Shown here piece by piece: positions 9,801-18,810 of a stretch of DNA of 36,553 nt. A program made the translations under genes and the position numbers. The notes beneath the pieces are model-generated. The model was not told the origin of the DNA and made no database searches. It worked only from the letters and a program-made list of their open reading frames with translations. Source of the DNA: Citricoccus sp. CH26A (GTDB lineage: Bacteria > Actinomycetota > Actinomycetes > Actinomycetales > Micrococcaceae); NCBI RefSeq assembly GCF_000224415.1, contig NZ_AFXQ01000030.1, positions 1 through 36,553 on the forward strand, written 5' to 3'. Position 1 is the stretch's first letter, and every line of letters starts with the position of its first letter.

Positions 9801-10089
9801 CGAACCGCAGGGCGATCGTGTTCAGCCCCGTGGTCGAGGTCGAGGTGGAGGACTCCAGGTCCTCCACCGCCTGCAGGGCCGTCTCCAGCGGCTCACCGAC
9901 CTGCTGGTCGACGACCTCCGGGCTCGCGCCCTGCATGACGGTGCTCACCGAGACCACGGGCAGCTCGAGGGAGGGGATGAGCTCCTGCTTGAGCTGACCC
10001 GCCATGAGCACGCCGAAGACGCCGGTGAGGACCGTGACGAGGGCGACGAGGGCGCGGTTGGACAGGGAGAAGCGTGCCAGGGCACCCAT
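6868..10089 (-). CDS. RND-type efflux permease (AcrB/HAE1 family)
   Basis: The product has 1073 residues, the size of a full RND permease, with an N-terminal helix, two large extracytoplasmic loops and two groups of helices. The proton-relay motif VVDDSIVVVEN is present in the first helix bundle, and IGMLMLVGIVVTNAIVLID forms the matching part of the second. It should be an inner-membrane, proton-driven exporter of lipophilic compounds. A Pro/Ala/Gly-rich insert at roughly 250-295 interrupts the first periplasmic loop, and another low-complexity linker lies near 525-555. No membrane-fusion or outer-membrane partner is adjacent, as is common in Gram-positive RND pumps. It starts 27 bases after the mqo stop, with no clear Shine-Dalgarno or separate promoter, so co-transcription with mqo is likely. 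Confidence 0.92.
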   Translation of the reverse strand: MGALARFSLSNRALVALVTVLTGVFGVLMAGQLKQELIPSLELPVVSVSTVMQGASPEVVDQQVGEPLETALQAVEDLESSTSTSTTGLNTIALRFEYGTDLNRARAQVDRAVANVSERLPDGTETSSFAGSVSDFPVVFMAVGSTDGATGLNELRSEVERLVTPRLQKVDGVRSAAVTGGTDQHIAVVPDQEQLAAAGLSTGDIVTALEENVGLFPIGQVTEGTLTLPVQAGAPVESLDDVRDVVLVSAEDGSTPPATAGPAPQQPGQRADGTGPGAAPAIPAEPPASAGPVRLGEVAEVGIRDDDATSVTRTNGVDTLGLSVTKTPDADTVALSHAIGELIPELESLLGDGATITVVFDQAPFIEQSIDTLLVEGLLGLVFAVLVILVFLGSIRSTLVTAISIPLSLLVTFIGMRVSDYSLNMLTLGALTISIGRVVDDSIVVVENIKRHLGNGEDKRTAILSGTGEVATAITASTLTTVAVFAPIALVGGVAGELFRPFAITMAIALLASLLVALTIVPVLSWWFLGRTPGGRRPGSPAARHSSDTAPAAPAVAARGPLQRLYLPALRGTQRHPVITLVAAVLLLGATVAMVPLVPTNLLGNTGQNTFTVTAAQEPGTSLETTTAAAGRVEEVLVDVDGVLDVQWTAGSAGFVPGLRGSADEARFTVLTDTDADQERIHDDARSRLDRLEGAGSVTVSTSGGFGTSSDVEITVSAPTPDLLAQANDRVMEAMAGVEGAREVSSNLAAARPTFQVDVDRLAAAEAGLTEEAVAAQAAAALNPVPSGTVRLEYTDYPVRIGKPEEITTLQQLRDVEVQTATGPLALSGLAEVSRQEVLSSVSSSNGDRVVIVSVTPDGDDLGAVSTAVGTALEDLSLPEGASAELGGAATQQAETFRDLYLALLAAVAIVYVIMVATFKSLIQPLILLVSIPFAATGAIALLLVTGTSLGLPALIGMLMLVGIVVTNAIVLIDLINQYRRRPGHTLDSALQQGALNRLRPIVMTALATILALVPMALGITGHGGFISQPLAVVVIGGLVSSTLLTLLLVPVLYRLVEGAVERRRARTEAAEA

Positions 10090-10116
10090 CGGTCGTCAGG
10101 CGCAGATGCCGGCCGC

Positions 10117-11601
10117 TCAGGCCAGCTTGAGTGCGGCGCTGGTCGCCTGCTCGACCTCGTTCATCAGCACCCGGTCCTCGTTGAGCTTGCGGCCCAGCGA
10201 GGGGATCATCTCCCGGAGCTTCGGGGTCCAGGCGTCCATCCGGGCCGGGAAGCAGGTCTCCAGGAGCTTGAGCATGATCGGGGCCGCGGTGGAGGCGCCC
10301 GGGGAGGCACCCAGCAGGCCGCCGATCGTCCCGTCGGCAGAGGTGACGACCTCGGTGCCGAACTGCAGCACGCCGCCCTTCTTCGGATCCTTCTTCATGA
10401 CCTGTACGCGCTGGCCCGCGGTGATCATCTCCCAGTCGCCCGCCTCGGCCTCGGGGTAGAAGTCCTGCAGGGTCTCGACCTTCTTCGTCTGGCTCTTGGT
10501 GACCTCGGTGATGAGGTACTTGACCAGGCCCAGGTTGTCCTTGGCCACGTTCAGCATGGGCAGCAGGTTGTGCGTACGCACGGACAACGGCAAGTCCAGG
10601 TAGGAACTGGACTTGAGGAAGTTGGAGGAGAATCCGCCGTAGGGCCCGAAGAGCAGCGAGCGCCGGCCGTCCACGAAGCGGGTGTCCAGGTGCGGCACGG
10701 ACATGGGCGGGGCGCCCACGGAGGCCTGGCCGTAGACCTTGGCCATGTGCTGGTTCACGATGGTCTCGTCGGTGCACTTGAGGAACTTGCCGGAGACCGG
10801 GAAACCGCCGAAGCCCTTGGCCTCGGGGATGCCGGAGGACTGCAGCAGGTGCAGCGCCCCGCCGCCGGCGCCGAGGAACACGAAGCGTGCGCGGGCGGTG
10901 AGGGTCTCGCCGGCGGCCTTGTTCTTGACCTTGAGCTCCCAGCGGCCGTCGGAACCGCGGTCCACCGAGGTCACCTTGTGGCCGAAGCGCACGTCCACGC
11001 CCGAGTTGGACAGGTTGGTGGTGAGCTGGCGGGTCAGCGAGCCGAAGTCCACGTCCGTGCCGTTCGCCTGGCGGGAGGCCGCAAGGCGCTGGCCGTCCGT
11101 GCGGCCCTCGATCAGCAGCGGGGCCCAGTCGTGGATGACGGACGGGTCCTCCGTGTACTCCATGGTCTCGAACAGCGGCTGCGCGCTGAGGGAGGCGTGC
11201 CGGGTCTTCAGGTAGTCCGCGTGGTCGTCACCCCACACGAAGCTCATGTGCGGCAGCGGGTTGATGAAGGTCTTGGGGTCGCCGAGCCGGCCCTCGTTGA
11301 CCAGGTGGGACCAGAACTGGCGGGAGACCTGGAACTGCTCGTTGATGCCGATGGCCTTGGTGGGGTCCACGGTGCCGTCGGGTCCGAGCGGCGAGTAATT
11401 CAGCTCGCACAGGGCCGCGTGACCGGTGCCGGCGTTGTTCCACGGGTCCGAGGCCTCGAGGCCGGCCTGGTTCAGGTTCTCGTACAGGGCGATGGACCAG
11501 TCGGGCTGGAGCTGCTGGAGGAACGTACCCAGAGTGGCGCTCATGATGCCACCTCCCACCAGGACGACGTCGTAGGTGGTGGGGGCAGTCTGCTGGCTCA
11601 C
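10117..11601 (-). CDS. mqo: Malate:quinone oxidoreductase
   Basis: The 494-residue FAD enzyme oxidises malate to oxaloacetate and passes electrons to the menaquinone pool at the membrane. The N-terminal dinucleotide-binding motif is [14 protein letters not shown], followed by the Mqo-specific stretch [20 protein letters not shown]. The family features continue to the C-terminus, and length is typical. The start is GTG at 11601, preceded by GGGAGAG at a 5-nt spacing. A TAAAGT hexamer at 11638-11643, immediately after the stop of the upstream gene, may provide its own promoter with a leader of about 30 nt. The RND permease gene follows 27 bases downstream. Confidence 0.96.
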   Translation of the reverse strand: MSQQTAPTTYDVVLVGGGIMSATLGTFLQQLQPDWSIALYENLNQAGLEASDPWNNAGTGHAALCELNYSPLGPDGTVDPTKAIGINEQFQVSRQFWSHLVNEGRLGDPKTFINPLPHMSFVWGDDHADYLKTRHASLSAQPLFETMEYTEDPSVIHDWAPLLIEGRTDGQRLAASRQANGTDVDFGSLTRQLTTNLSNSGVDVRFGHKVTSVDRGSDGRWELKVKNKAAGETLTARARFVFLGAGGGALHLLQSSGIPEAKGFGGFPVSGKFLKCTDETIVNQHMAKVYGQASVGAPPMSVPHLDTRFVDGRRSLLFGPYGGFSSNFLKSSSYLDLPLSVRTHNLLPMLNVAKDNLGLVKYLITEVTKSQTKKVETLQDFYPEAEAGDWEMITAGQRVQVMKKDPKKGGVLQFGTEVVTSADGTIGGLLGASPGASTAAPIMLKLLETCFPARMDAWTPKLREMIPSLGRKLNEDRVLMNEVEQATSAALKLA

Positions 11602-11637
11602 GTTTCTCTCCCGGTTTTCGAACAGTGGTCTGAGTCG

Positions 11638-11643
11638 ACTTTA
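11638..11643 (-). promoter_or_regulatory. Possible -10 element for mqo
   Basis: TAAAGT abuts the stop codon of the solute-binding protein gene. It would start transcription near 11631, about 30 nt before the GTG of mqo, leaving room for the GGGAGAG ribosome-binding site. No convincing -35 is seen. Confidence 0.35.
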
Positions 11644-13344
11644 CTACTGGGCCGGGGCCGGTCTGTCCACCGGGACGATCTGGTCGAACCGTTCGTCCAG
11701 CACGGGGGAGGTCGGGTAGGAGACCAGGGTGTGGCCCGTGGCGACGGCGGAGATCGGGTAGGCCAGGGGCAGTGCCGGCAGGTCCAGGGCCAGCGACTCC
11801 GCGGCCTTGCGGTACAACGCCGTCCGGTTCTCCGGGTTCCGGGTGGACACGGCGTCCGCGAGCGTCGTGATGACGGTCGGGTTCCGGTAGCCGAACTCCG
11901 CCGAGTCGTGGCCGAACAGCGGGGCCAGGAAGTGGTGCGGATCACGGTACTCCCCGGTGCGCCCGGCCAGGTGGAAGGCCCGGGTCCGGTCCGCCCCGAG
12001 CCGGTCCAGGTACCCCTCGTCCCACGGCACCGGCACGGGATTGAGCACGAGGCCGGCCGCGGCCAGGTCACCGGCGATCCGCGCGTACACGGCCTCGGGG
12101 GCGGGCAGGTAGGGACGTGAGGTGTGCACCGGGTAGACGAAGTCCACCGGCTGCCCGCGGTAGCCGGCCAGCTCCAGCAGGCGGGTGGCCTCCGCCGGGT
12201 CGTAGTCGTAGGTGGTCAGTTCCGGGTTCGCCACGCCCAGGGACGGCGGCACGAACTCGTGGGCCCGGGCCGAGCCGGCCAGGAAGTACTCCTCGGCCAG
12301 CGCGCGCCGGTCGACGGCGTGGGCCACCGCCTGGCGCACGTAGAGCTGTCCCAGGATCGGGTGCCGGGAGTTCATCCCCAGGTAGAGCACCGACAGCGGA
12401 TCCCGCTGCAGGACCTGGACCCCGCCCTGGACCAGCGGACGCAGGGTCTCCGGGGCGACGAAGTCGAAGGCATCCAGCCGGCCGCGGCGCAATTCCCGGA
12501 GCCGCTGACCGGCCCCGGGGACCACGGCCAGGGTCACGGGCCCGACGGCGGTCGGCTCACCCCGGTACCCGGCGTTCACCTCCAGCACCAGCCGGTCGCC
12601 GTCGTCCTGCTCGCCCCAGCGGAACGGGCCGGTACCTGCCGGCCGCGCCGGGGGCAGGCGGTCGGCCGGGGCGGCGGGCAGGGCGTCGTCGAACGTGGCC
12701 CAGGACGCCGGGGAGCTGAGGGCGAAGGCGGGAGCCGTCAGCGCGGCGGGCAGGAACACGATGGGATCGCTGAGGACCAGGCTGACGGTCCGCTCGCCGA
12801 CGGCCTCGCACGCCCGGTAGCGGCATCCGTCCTGGCCGGCGTAGCCGCCGAAGACGGAGGCGAAGGTCAATTGCGGCAGGGCTGCCATGCGCTGACCGCC
12901 CAGCAGCTCGGGCAGACGGGCCCAGCGCTCGAAATTCGCCACCACGGCCTGCGCGTCCAGCGGGGTGCCGTCCTGGAAGTCGACACCGGGCTGCAGGGAG
13001 AACGTGTAACGCAACCCGTCGTCCGTGACCTGCCAGTCGCTGGCCAGCCGGGGGATCGGCGCACCGGTGTCCGGGTCCACGCCGAGGAGGTTCTCGAGCA
13101 CCTGCCGGGTGCTGCGGTGCGACTCGGCGTCCACGGCCAGCGCCGGGTCGAGGGTCCTCGGCCGCGACGGCACCCCGATGGTCACCGGCACCGTCGACGG
13201 CGCCGGGGGAGTGGGCGCCGGAGGGACCGGCGCGGTGGGGTCATGGGGCGAGGACTCACCGCGGATCTGGGTGGCGCACCCGGTCAGTGGGAGGGCCAGG
13301 GCCGCAGCCAGGGAACTCAGCACGGTGCGGCGTGAGATGTCCAC
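11644..13344 (-). CDS. ABC transporter solute-binding lipoprotein, family 5 (peptide/nickel type)
   Basis: The 566-residue product begins with SRRTVL and a hydrophobic stretch ending in LTGC with C23. This combines a twin-arginine-like signal with a lipobox, so it is probably a lipoprotein on the outer face of the membrane, possibly Tat-exported. The mature protein has the family 5 hallmarks PRTLDPALAVD, LASDWQVTDDGLRYTFSLQPGVDFQDGTPL and YVRQAVAHAVDRRAL. Such proteins capture oligopeptides or other small ligands for an ABC importer, but no permease or ATPase gene is nearby, so it is an orphan here. The GTG at 13344 is chosen because GAGGAGG lies 9 nt upstream. Longer versions of the frame would run through tRNA-Leu. 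Confidence 0.9.
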   Translation of the reverse strand: MDISRRTVLSSLAAALALPLTGCATQIRGESSPHDPTAPVPPAPTPPAPSTVPVTIGVPSRPRTLDPALAVDAESHRSTRQVLENLLGVDPDTGAPIPRLASDWQVTDDGLRYTFSLQPGVDFQDGTPLDAQAVVANFERWARLPELLGGQRMAALPQLTFASVFGGYAGQDGCRYRACEAVGERTVSLVLSDPIVFLPAALTAPAFALSSPASWATFDDALPAAPADRLPPARPAGTGPFRWGEQDDGDRLVLEVNAGYRGEPTAVGPVTLAVVPGAGQRLRELRRGRLDAFDFVAPETLRPLVQGGVQVLQRDPLSVLYLGMNSRHPILGQLYVRQAVAHAVDRRALAEEYFLAGSARAHEFVPPSLGVANPELTTYDYDPAEATRLLELAGYRGQPVDFVYPVHTSRPYLPAPEAVYARIAGDLAAAGLVLNPVPVPWDEGYLDRLGADRTRAFHLAGRTGEYRDPHHFLAPLFGHDSAEFGYRNPTVITTLADAVSTRNPENRTALYRKAAESLALDLPALPLAYPISAVATGHTLVSYPTSPVLDERFDQIVPVDRPAPAQ

Positions 13345-13400
13345 CCGGACGGGCCTCCTCGTCTGACGTGTCCTCCGGCTGCGATCCGCCCTGAGGAGGA

Positions 13401-13418
13401 TCCGGTGCAGGGACCGGA
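13401..13418 (-). terminator. Possible hairpin downstream of tRNA-Leu
   Basis: A 6-bp stem (13401-13406 with 13413-13418) lies 21 bases beyond the tRNA-Leu 3' end and before the solute-binding protein gene. It lacks a T-tract, so its role in tRNA termination is uncertain. Confidence 0.3.
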
Positions 13419-13438
13419 CTGTCCTGGAGCACGAATCG

Positions 13439-13520
13439 TGCGGGCGGGGGGACTTGAACCCCCACGTCCGAAGACACTGGAACCTAAATCCAGCGCGTCT
13501 GCCAATTTCGCCACGCCCGC
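13439..13520 (-). tRNA. tRNA-Leu (anticodon UAG)
   Basis: A complete cloverleaf can be drawn on the minus strand. The 7-bp acceptor stem is GCGGGCG/CGCCCGC. The anticodon stem is CTGGA/TCCAG with loop TTTAGGT, giving UAG. A short variable arm and a T arm with GGTTCAAGTCC complete it. The class II variable arm fits leucine. CCA is not encoded. It reads CUN codons, including the rare CUA codon used in the ilvB leader peptide at 18811. Confidence 0.95.
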
Positions 13521-13548
13521 GCGCCCCCGCGGGCGGGGACAACGGCCC

Positions 13549-13554
13549 ATCTTA
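13549..13554 (-). promoter_or_regulatory. -10 element of tRNA-Leu
   Basis: TAAGAT on the minus strand would start transcription near 13542, about 20 nt before the mature tRNA 5' end. No strong -35 is visible. Confidence 0.45.
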
Positions 13555-13583
13555 CCCGGTGCCGGGCCGTCACCGCCCGCCGG

Positions 13584-14060
13584 TCAGGCCAGTCCCAGGT
13601 CCCGGCGCAGCTTGGCCACGTGACCGCTGGCCCGCACGTTGTACTGGGCGAGTTCCACGGTGCCGTCTCCGTCCACGACGACCGTGGAACGGATGAGCCC
13701 CTCGTAGGTGCGGCCGTAGTTCTTCTTCTCCCCCCACGCGCCGTACGCCTCGGCCACCGCATGGTCCTCGTCGGAGAGCAGCGGGAAGGTCAGGCCCTCG
13801 TCCGCGGCGAACTTCTGGAGCTTGGCGGGACCGTCCGGGGAGATGCCGAGGACGGCGAAGCCCTCAGAGGTGAAGGACGCGAGGCTGTCGCGGAAGTCGC
13901 AGGCCTGCGTGGTGCAACCGGGCGTGGCGGCGGCGGGGTAGAAGTACACGATCACCTTGCGGCCGGCGTAGTCGGCCAGCGAGACGGCCGTGCCGTCCCG
14001 GTCGGTCAGCGTGAAGGCGGGAGCAGCGTCGCCCGGTGCCAGGCGGTGTGGAGCAGTCAT
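13584..14060 (-). CDS. bcp: Peroxiredoxin, thioredoxin-dependent thiol peroxidase (Bcp/PrxQ type)
   Basis: The 158-residue enzyme reduces hydrogen and alkyl peroxides in the cytoplasm, with thioredoxin as the usual reductant. The active-site segment is TPGCTTQACDF, with peroxidatic C49 and resolving C54 five residues later, the atypical 2-Cys arrangement of the Bcp group. The thioredoxin fold runs from APGDAAPAFTLTD to the end, and length is typical. The ATG at 14060 is chosen because a TACAGT hexamer (14068-14073) lies 7 nt upstream; a GTG at 14069 would overlap that hexamer. It ends 63 bases before tRNA-Leu on the same strand. Confidence 0.93.
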   Translation of the reverse strand: MTAPHRLAPGDAAPAFTLTDRDGTAVSLADYAGRKVIVYFYPAAATPGCTTQACDFRDSLASFTSEGFAVLGISPDGPAKLQKFAADEGLTFPLLSDEDHAVAEAYGAWGEKKNYGRTYEGLIRSTVVVDGDGTVELAQYNVRASGHVAKLRRDLGLA

Positions 14061-14067
14061 GCGGTCC

Positions 14068-14073
14068 ACTGTA
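14068..14073 (-). promoter_or_regulatory. -10 element, leaderless start of the peroxiredoxin gene
   Basis: TACAGT lies 7 nt before the ATG at 14060 with no Shine-Dalgarno between them. It sits within the 18 bases separating this gene from the end of the M23 peptidase tail segment. Confidence 0.5.
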
Positions 14074-14078
14074 GGCGC

Positions 14079-15859
<1,781 letters not shown>

Positions 15860-16000
15860 GGTGCTGGCGGCCTTTCACGGGGGACCTGCGACACCCGTCC
15901 CGGTGCCGCTACAGCGACATCGTGGCACGCTTCGGTGACGTGAGGTAGGCCTGGACGTGTACGAGAGGAGTAGGCGGGACGCAGGTCCCGTCGCAGTGCG

Positions 16001-16006
16001 TACGAT
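16001..16006 (+). promoter_or_regulatory. Possible -10 element of an unannotated plus-strand RNA
   Basis: TACGAT matches the -10 style of the neighbouring genes but is not followed by an open frame. It is followed within 90 bases by three consecutive hairpins (16011-16025, 16029-16051 and 16057-16092). No good -35 is seen. Confidence 0.25.
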
Positions 16007-16056
16007 TCGAGTGCGCCCAGCGCACGACCCGTGTGGTCCCGGACCACGCGGGGACG

Positions 16057-16092
16057 CGGAAGGGCCCCGGTCACCCGACCGGGGCCCTTCCG
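16057..16092. terminator. Strong hairpin, terminator of tRNA-Lys or of a small RNA
   Basis: A perfect 16-bp stem (16057-16072 with 16077-16092) closes on a 4-base loop. It lies 21 bases beyond the encoded CCA of tRNA-Lys on the minus strand. It is symmetrical enough to act on a plus-strand transcript as well. Confidence 0.6.
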
Positions 16093-16112
16093 TCTGCGAT
16101 GGATGCGAGCTG

Positions 16113-16188
16113 TGGTGCGCCCCCCGGGACTCGAACCCGGAACCCATTGATTAAGAGTCAATTGCTCTGCCAGTTGAGCTAGAGGCGC
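16113..16188 (-). tRNA. tRNA-Lys (anticodon CUU)
   Basis: The minus strand folds into a standard cloverleaf. The acceptor stem starts GCGCCTC and pairs with GGGGCGC. The anticodon stem is TTGA/TCAA with loop CTCTTAA, giving CUU. A GGTTCGAGTCC T arm follows, and an encoded CCA is at 16113-16115. Confidence 0.96.
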
Positions 16189-16198
16189 AGTGTTCCGT

Positions 16199-16215
16199 GG
16201 ACCGATAATCGGTCC
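16199..16215. repeat. 17-bp perfect palindrome upstream of tRNA-Lys
   Basis: GGACCGATAATCGGTCC is symmetric around its central A and ends 10 bases before the tRNA 5' end. On the minus strand it contains GATTAT, which could be a -10 hexamer giving a leader of about 10 nt. It may therefore be promoter-embedded operator DNA or a hairpin in the precursor. Confidence 0.45.
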
Positions 16216-16324
16216 GTGCAACGAGGAAAAACTCTAGCAGAGGTCTGGGGCGGATGTGAAATCGACGGGCGGGAGACATCCGTCACTGTCGGTCGGGGCT
16301 GCTGCGGGCGCGTCGGGGGGAGGG

Positions 16325-16789
16325 TCAGCAGGTGCGGTAGTACGACTCCAGGGTGTCCATGAAGTGGGACATGAACTCGTGGAAGTCCTCGGCATCCGGT
16401 TCCTGGCCCAGGGTGACCGTGCCATCGTCCTCCGGCCCGGGTCCGGTGGGACGTAGGTTCTCCGGCAAGGGGATCCGGGGAGTGCCGCTGACCTCGAACC
16501 ACGTGCGGAAACCGGTCACCGTCTCCACCTGGTACCCGCTGCCGGTGTCCGCCAGGGTTGCGACGTTGCCCAGGGAGACCGTGGCGATGTCCGGACCCAC
16601 GGGAACCTGGGGGAGGGCCTCGAGGTCGACGGGGCACAGCAACAGCTCCAGGGGCTGATGCCGGTAGCCGATCACCCAGGGGTTGCCGGCGCCGGAGGGC
16701 TGGCCGTAGACGAGGTTGAAGTCCCCGTAGTTGAAGACCCTCGCGTCGAAGGCCTCCCGGAGCATGCGCTTGAGGTCTTCGCCGTTCAT
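16325..16789 (-). CDS. Uncharacterised protein, 154 residues
   Basis: I do not recognise the family. The protein is acidic and soluble, with no signal peptide or membrane helix. Its visible features are an N-terminal helix ([19 protein letters not shown]), aromatic-rich beta-like stretches ([12 protein letters not shown] and [20 protein letters not shown]), and a C-terminal helix ending in [13 protein letters not shown]. The ATG at 16789 is preferred because TAGAAT (16797-16802) lies 7 nt upstream; an ATG at 16798 overlaps that hexamer. Codon use matches the neighbours. It is divergent from ilvD, with a tandem repeat between the two promoters. Confidence 0.75.
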   Translation of the reverse strand: MNGEDLKRMLREAFDARVFNYGDFNLVYGQPSGAGNPWVIGYRHQPLELLLCPVDLEALPQVPVGPDIATVSLGNVATLADTGSGYQVETVTGFRTWFEVSGTPRIPLPENLRPTGPGPEDDGTVTLGQEPDAEDFHEFMSHFMDTLESYYRTC

Positions 16790-16796
16790 GACGCCC

Positions 16797-16802
16797 ATTC
16801 TA
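16797..16802 (-). promoter_or_regulatory. -10 element of the uncharacterised gene
   Basis: TAGAAT on the minus strand, 7 nt before the ATG at 16789, is the best -10 match of the leaderless set. It decides the start codon. Confidence 0.55.
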
Positions 16803-16803
16803 C

Positions 16804-16861
16804 GGACGCCGGTGACCTGCGGGGAGGCTCGCGGACGCCGGTGACCTGCCGGGAGGTTCGC
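16804..16861. repeat. Tandem 29-bp duplication between divergent promoters
   Basis: Two adjacent 29-bp copies (16804-16832 and 16833-16861) match at 27 of 29 positions. They fill the space between the -10 of the minus-strand gene and the upstream region of ilvD. Each copy contains CGCCGGTGACC. Confidence 0.8.
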
Positions 16862-16905
16862 GGGCCTCGGCCGTCACGTGCCGCGCGGCACGCCGGCGGC
16901 GGTCC

Positions 16906-16911
16906 TAGGAT
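16906..16911 (+). promoter_or_regulatory. -10 element, leaderless start of ilvD
   Basis: TAGGAT lies 7 nt before the ATG at 16919. No Shine-Dalgarno is present, so the ilvD mRNA probably begins at its start codon. Confidence 0.55.
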
Positions 16912-16918
16912 GGTCGCC

Positions 16919-18679
16919 ATGACCACCCCCAGCGCAGACACGACCCTTCCCGGCGGTGCAGCCGGCGGGGCCCACGGCGACGACGCCGCGGCTCCCGACA
17001 TCAAGCCACGCTCCCGCGCGGTGACCGACGGCATGGAGCGTGCCCCGGCCCGCGGCATGCTGCGCGCCGTCGGCATGGGGGACGAGGACTTCGCGAAGCC
17101 GCAGATCGGCATCGCCAGCTCCTGGAACGAGATCACCCCGTGCAACCTCTCCCTGGACCGTCTGGCCCAGGCCTCCAAGGAGGGGGTGCACGCCGGTGGC
17201 GGGTACCCCCTGGAGTTCGGCACCATCTCCGTCTCGGACGGCATCTCGATGGGCCATGACGGCATGCACTACTCGCTGGTCTCCCGAGAGGTCATCGCCG
17301 ACTCCGTGGAGACCGTGATGCAGGCCGAGCGGCTGGACGGATCCGTGCTGCTGGCCGGCTGCGACAAGTCGCTGCCGGGCATGCTGATGGCGGCCGCCCG
17401 GCTGGACGTCTCCAGCGTCTTCATCTACGCCGGCTCCACCATGCCCGGTTACGCCACCCTGGAGGACGGCACGGAGAAGCAGGTCACCCTGATCGACGCC
17501 TTCGAGGCCGTGGGCGCCTGCGCCCGGGGACTGATGAGCGAGAAGGACCTGGACACCATCGAGCGGGCGATCTGCCCCGGCGAGGGCGCCTGCGGCGGCA
17601 TGTACACCGCCAACACCATGGCCTGCATCGGCGAGGCGCTGGGGATGTCCCTGCCCGGTTCCGCCGCCCCGCCGTCGGCCGACCGGCGCCGTGACGCGTT
17701 CTCCCGCAAGTCCGGCGAGGCCGTGGTCAACCTGTTGCGCCTGGGGATCACCTCCCGGGACATCATGACCAAGAAGGCCTTCGAGAACGCCATCGCGGTG
17801 ACCATGGCGTTCGGCGGGTCCTCCAACGCGGTCCTGCACCTGCTGGCCATCGCCCGCGAGGCCGGCGTGGACCTCACCCTGGATGACTTCAACCGCATCG
17901 GTGACAAGGTCCCGCACCTGGGCGACCTCAAGCCCTTCGGCCAGTACGTGATGACCGACGTGGACAAGGTCGGCGGCGTGCCCGTGGTCATGAAGGCCCT
18001 GCTGGACGCGGGCCTGGTCCACGGTGACGCCCTGACCGTCACCGGCAGGACCGTGGCCGAGAACCTGGCCGGTATCAACCCGCCGGACCCGGACGGCAAG
18101 GTGCTGCGAGCCCTGGACAACCCCCTGCACCACAACGGCGGCCTGGCCGTGCTGAAGGGCTCGCTGGCACCCGAGGGCGCCGTGGTGAAGTCCGCCGGCT
18201 TCGACGCCGACGTGTTCGAGGGCACCGCCCGCGTGTTCGAGCGCGAGCGTCAGGCGATGGACGCCCTGGAGGCCGGCCGGTTGAAGGCCGGCGACGTGGT
18301 GGTCATCCGCTACGAGGGCCCCAAGGGCGGTCCCGGCATGCGCGAGATGCTCGCCATCACCGGCGCCATCAAGGGGGCCGGGCTGGGCAAGGACGTCCTG
18401 CTCCTCACCGACGGCCGGTTCTCCGGCGGCACGACCGGCCTGTGCATCGGGCACATCGCCCCGGAGGCCTCCGACGGCGGCCCGATCGCCCTGGTGCGCG
18501 ACGGAGACCGGATCCGGGTGGACATCGCCGGCCGCACCCTGGACCTGCTGGTCCCGGCCGAGGAGCTCGAGGGCCGCAGGGAGGGCTGGGAGCCGGTGCC
18601 CCCGAAGTTCACCACGGGCGTCCTGGGCAAGTACGCCAAGCTCGTGCACTCGGCGGCCGAGGGCGCGTACCTGGGCTGA
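16919..18679 (+). CDS. ilvD: Dihydroxy-acid dehydratase
   Basis: The 586-residue iron-sulfur enzyme catalyses the third common step of valine and isoleucine synthesis, dehydrating the dihydroxy acids made by IlvC. The three cluster cysteines are visible in [17 protein letters not shown] and [12 protein letters not shown]. The C-terminal signature [19 protein letters not shown] carries the catalytic Ser region. The first 30 residues are a poorly conserved Ala/Gly-rich extension. The start is fixed by the TAGGAT hexamer 7 nt upstream. A strong hairpin at 18696 ends the transcript, so ilvD is its own unit upstream of the attenuated ilvBNC unit. Confidence 0.97.
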   Translation: MTTPSADTTLPGGAAGGAHGDDAAAPDIKPRSRAVTDGMERAPARGMLRAVGMGDEDFAKPQIGIASSWNEITPCNLSLDRLAQASKEGVHAGGGYPLEFGTISVSDGISMGHDGMHYSLVSREVIADSVETVMQAERLDGSVLLAGCDKSLPGMLMAAARLDVSSVFIYAGSTMPGYATLEDGTEKQVTLIDAFEAVGACARGLMSEKDLDTIERAICPGEGACGGMYTANTMACIGEALGMSLPGSAAPPSADRRRDAFSRKSGEAVVNLLRLGITSRDIMTKKAFENAIAVTMAFGGSSNAVLHLLAIAREAGVDLTLDDFNRIGDKVPHLGDLKPFGQYVMTDVDKVGGVPVVMKALLDAGLVHGDALTVTGRTVAENLAGINPPDPDGKVLRALDNPLHHNGGLAVLKGSLAPEGAVVKSAGFDADVFEGTARVFERERQAMDALEAGRLKAGDVVVIRYEGPKGGPGMREMLAITGAIKGAGLGKDVLLLTDGRFSGGTTGLCIGHIAPEASDGGPIALVRDGDRIRVDIAGRTLDLLVPAEELEGRREGWEPVPPKFTTGVLGKYAKLVHSAAEGAYLG

Positions 18680-18695
18680 CCGGTGCGCTCCGCGC

Positions 18696-18730
18696 CCGTG
18701 GACACGCCGGATCACCCGGCGTGTCCACGG
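18696..18730 (+). terminator. Terminator of ilvD
   Basis: A perfect 15-bp stem (18696-18710 with 18716-18730) closes on ATCAC, 16 bases after the ilvD stop. No T-tract follows, which is common for actinobacterial terminators. Confidence 0.7.
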
Positions 18731-18741
18731 ACCGGACGCCC

Positions 18742-18765
18742 GTCTCACGATGTGAGACCGTGAGA
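18742..18765. promoter_or_regulatory. Candidate operator upstream of the ilvB leader promoter
   Basis: GTCTCACGATGTGAGAC (18742-18758) is a perfect 7-bp inverted repeat around GAT. The half-site GTGAGA is repeated directly at 18760-18765. The element ends 7 bases before the -35 box at 18773, a good position for a transcription factor acting on ilvBNC. The regulator is not identified. Confidence 0.5.
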
Positions 18766-18772
18766 GGATGGA

Positions 18773-18803
18773 TTGACGCCGGACGGCGTGCCTCGGGGAT
18801 ACT
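18773..18803 (+). promoter_or_regulatory. Promoter of the ilvBNC leader
   Basis: The -35 is TTGACG at 18773-18778. The -10 is GATACT at 18798-18803, with a 19-bp spacer. The -10 lies 7 nt before the leader peptide ATG at 18811, so the leader peptide itself appears to be translated from a leaderless mRNA. Confidence 0.6.
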
Positions 18804-18810
18804 GGTCACC

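Noticed and set aside
9079-12120. Plus-strand open frame of over 1000 codons across the RND permease, mqo and the solute-binding gene
   Set aside because: It crosses three well-supported minus-strand genes and their gaps, and its product is a Gly/Arg/His-rich low-complexity sequence with no motifs.
15860-15960. c-di-AMP (ydaO-type) riboswitch before the M23 peptidase
   Set aside because: Such riboswitches often precede peptidoglycan hydrolase genes in actinobacteria, but I could not find the conserved core motifs in the upstream 100 bases.
15957-16154. Small plus-strand protein gene over the tRNA-Lys flank
   Set aside because: The frame runs through three hairpins and into the antisense of tRNA-Lys and has no ribosome-binding site.
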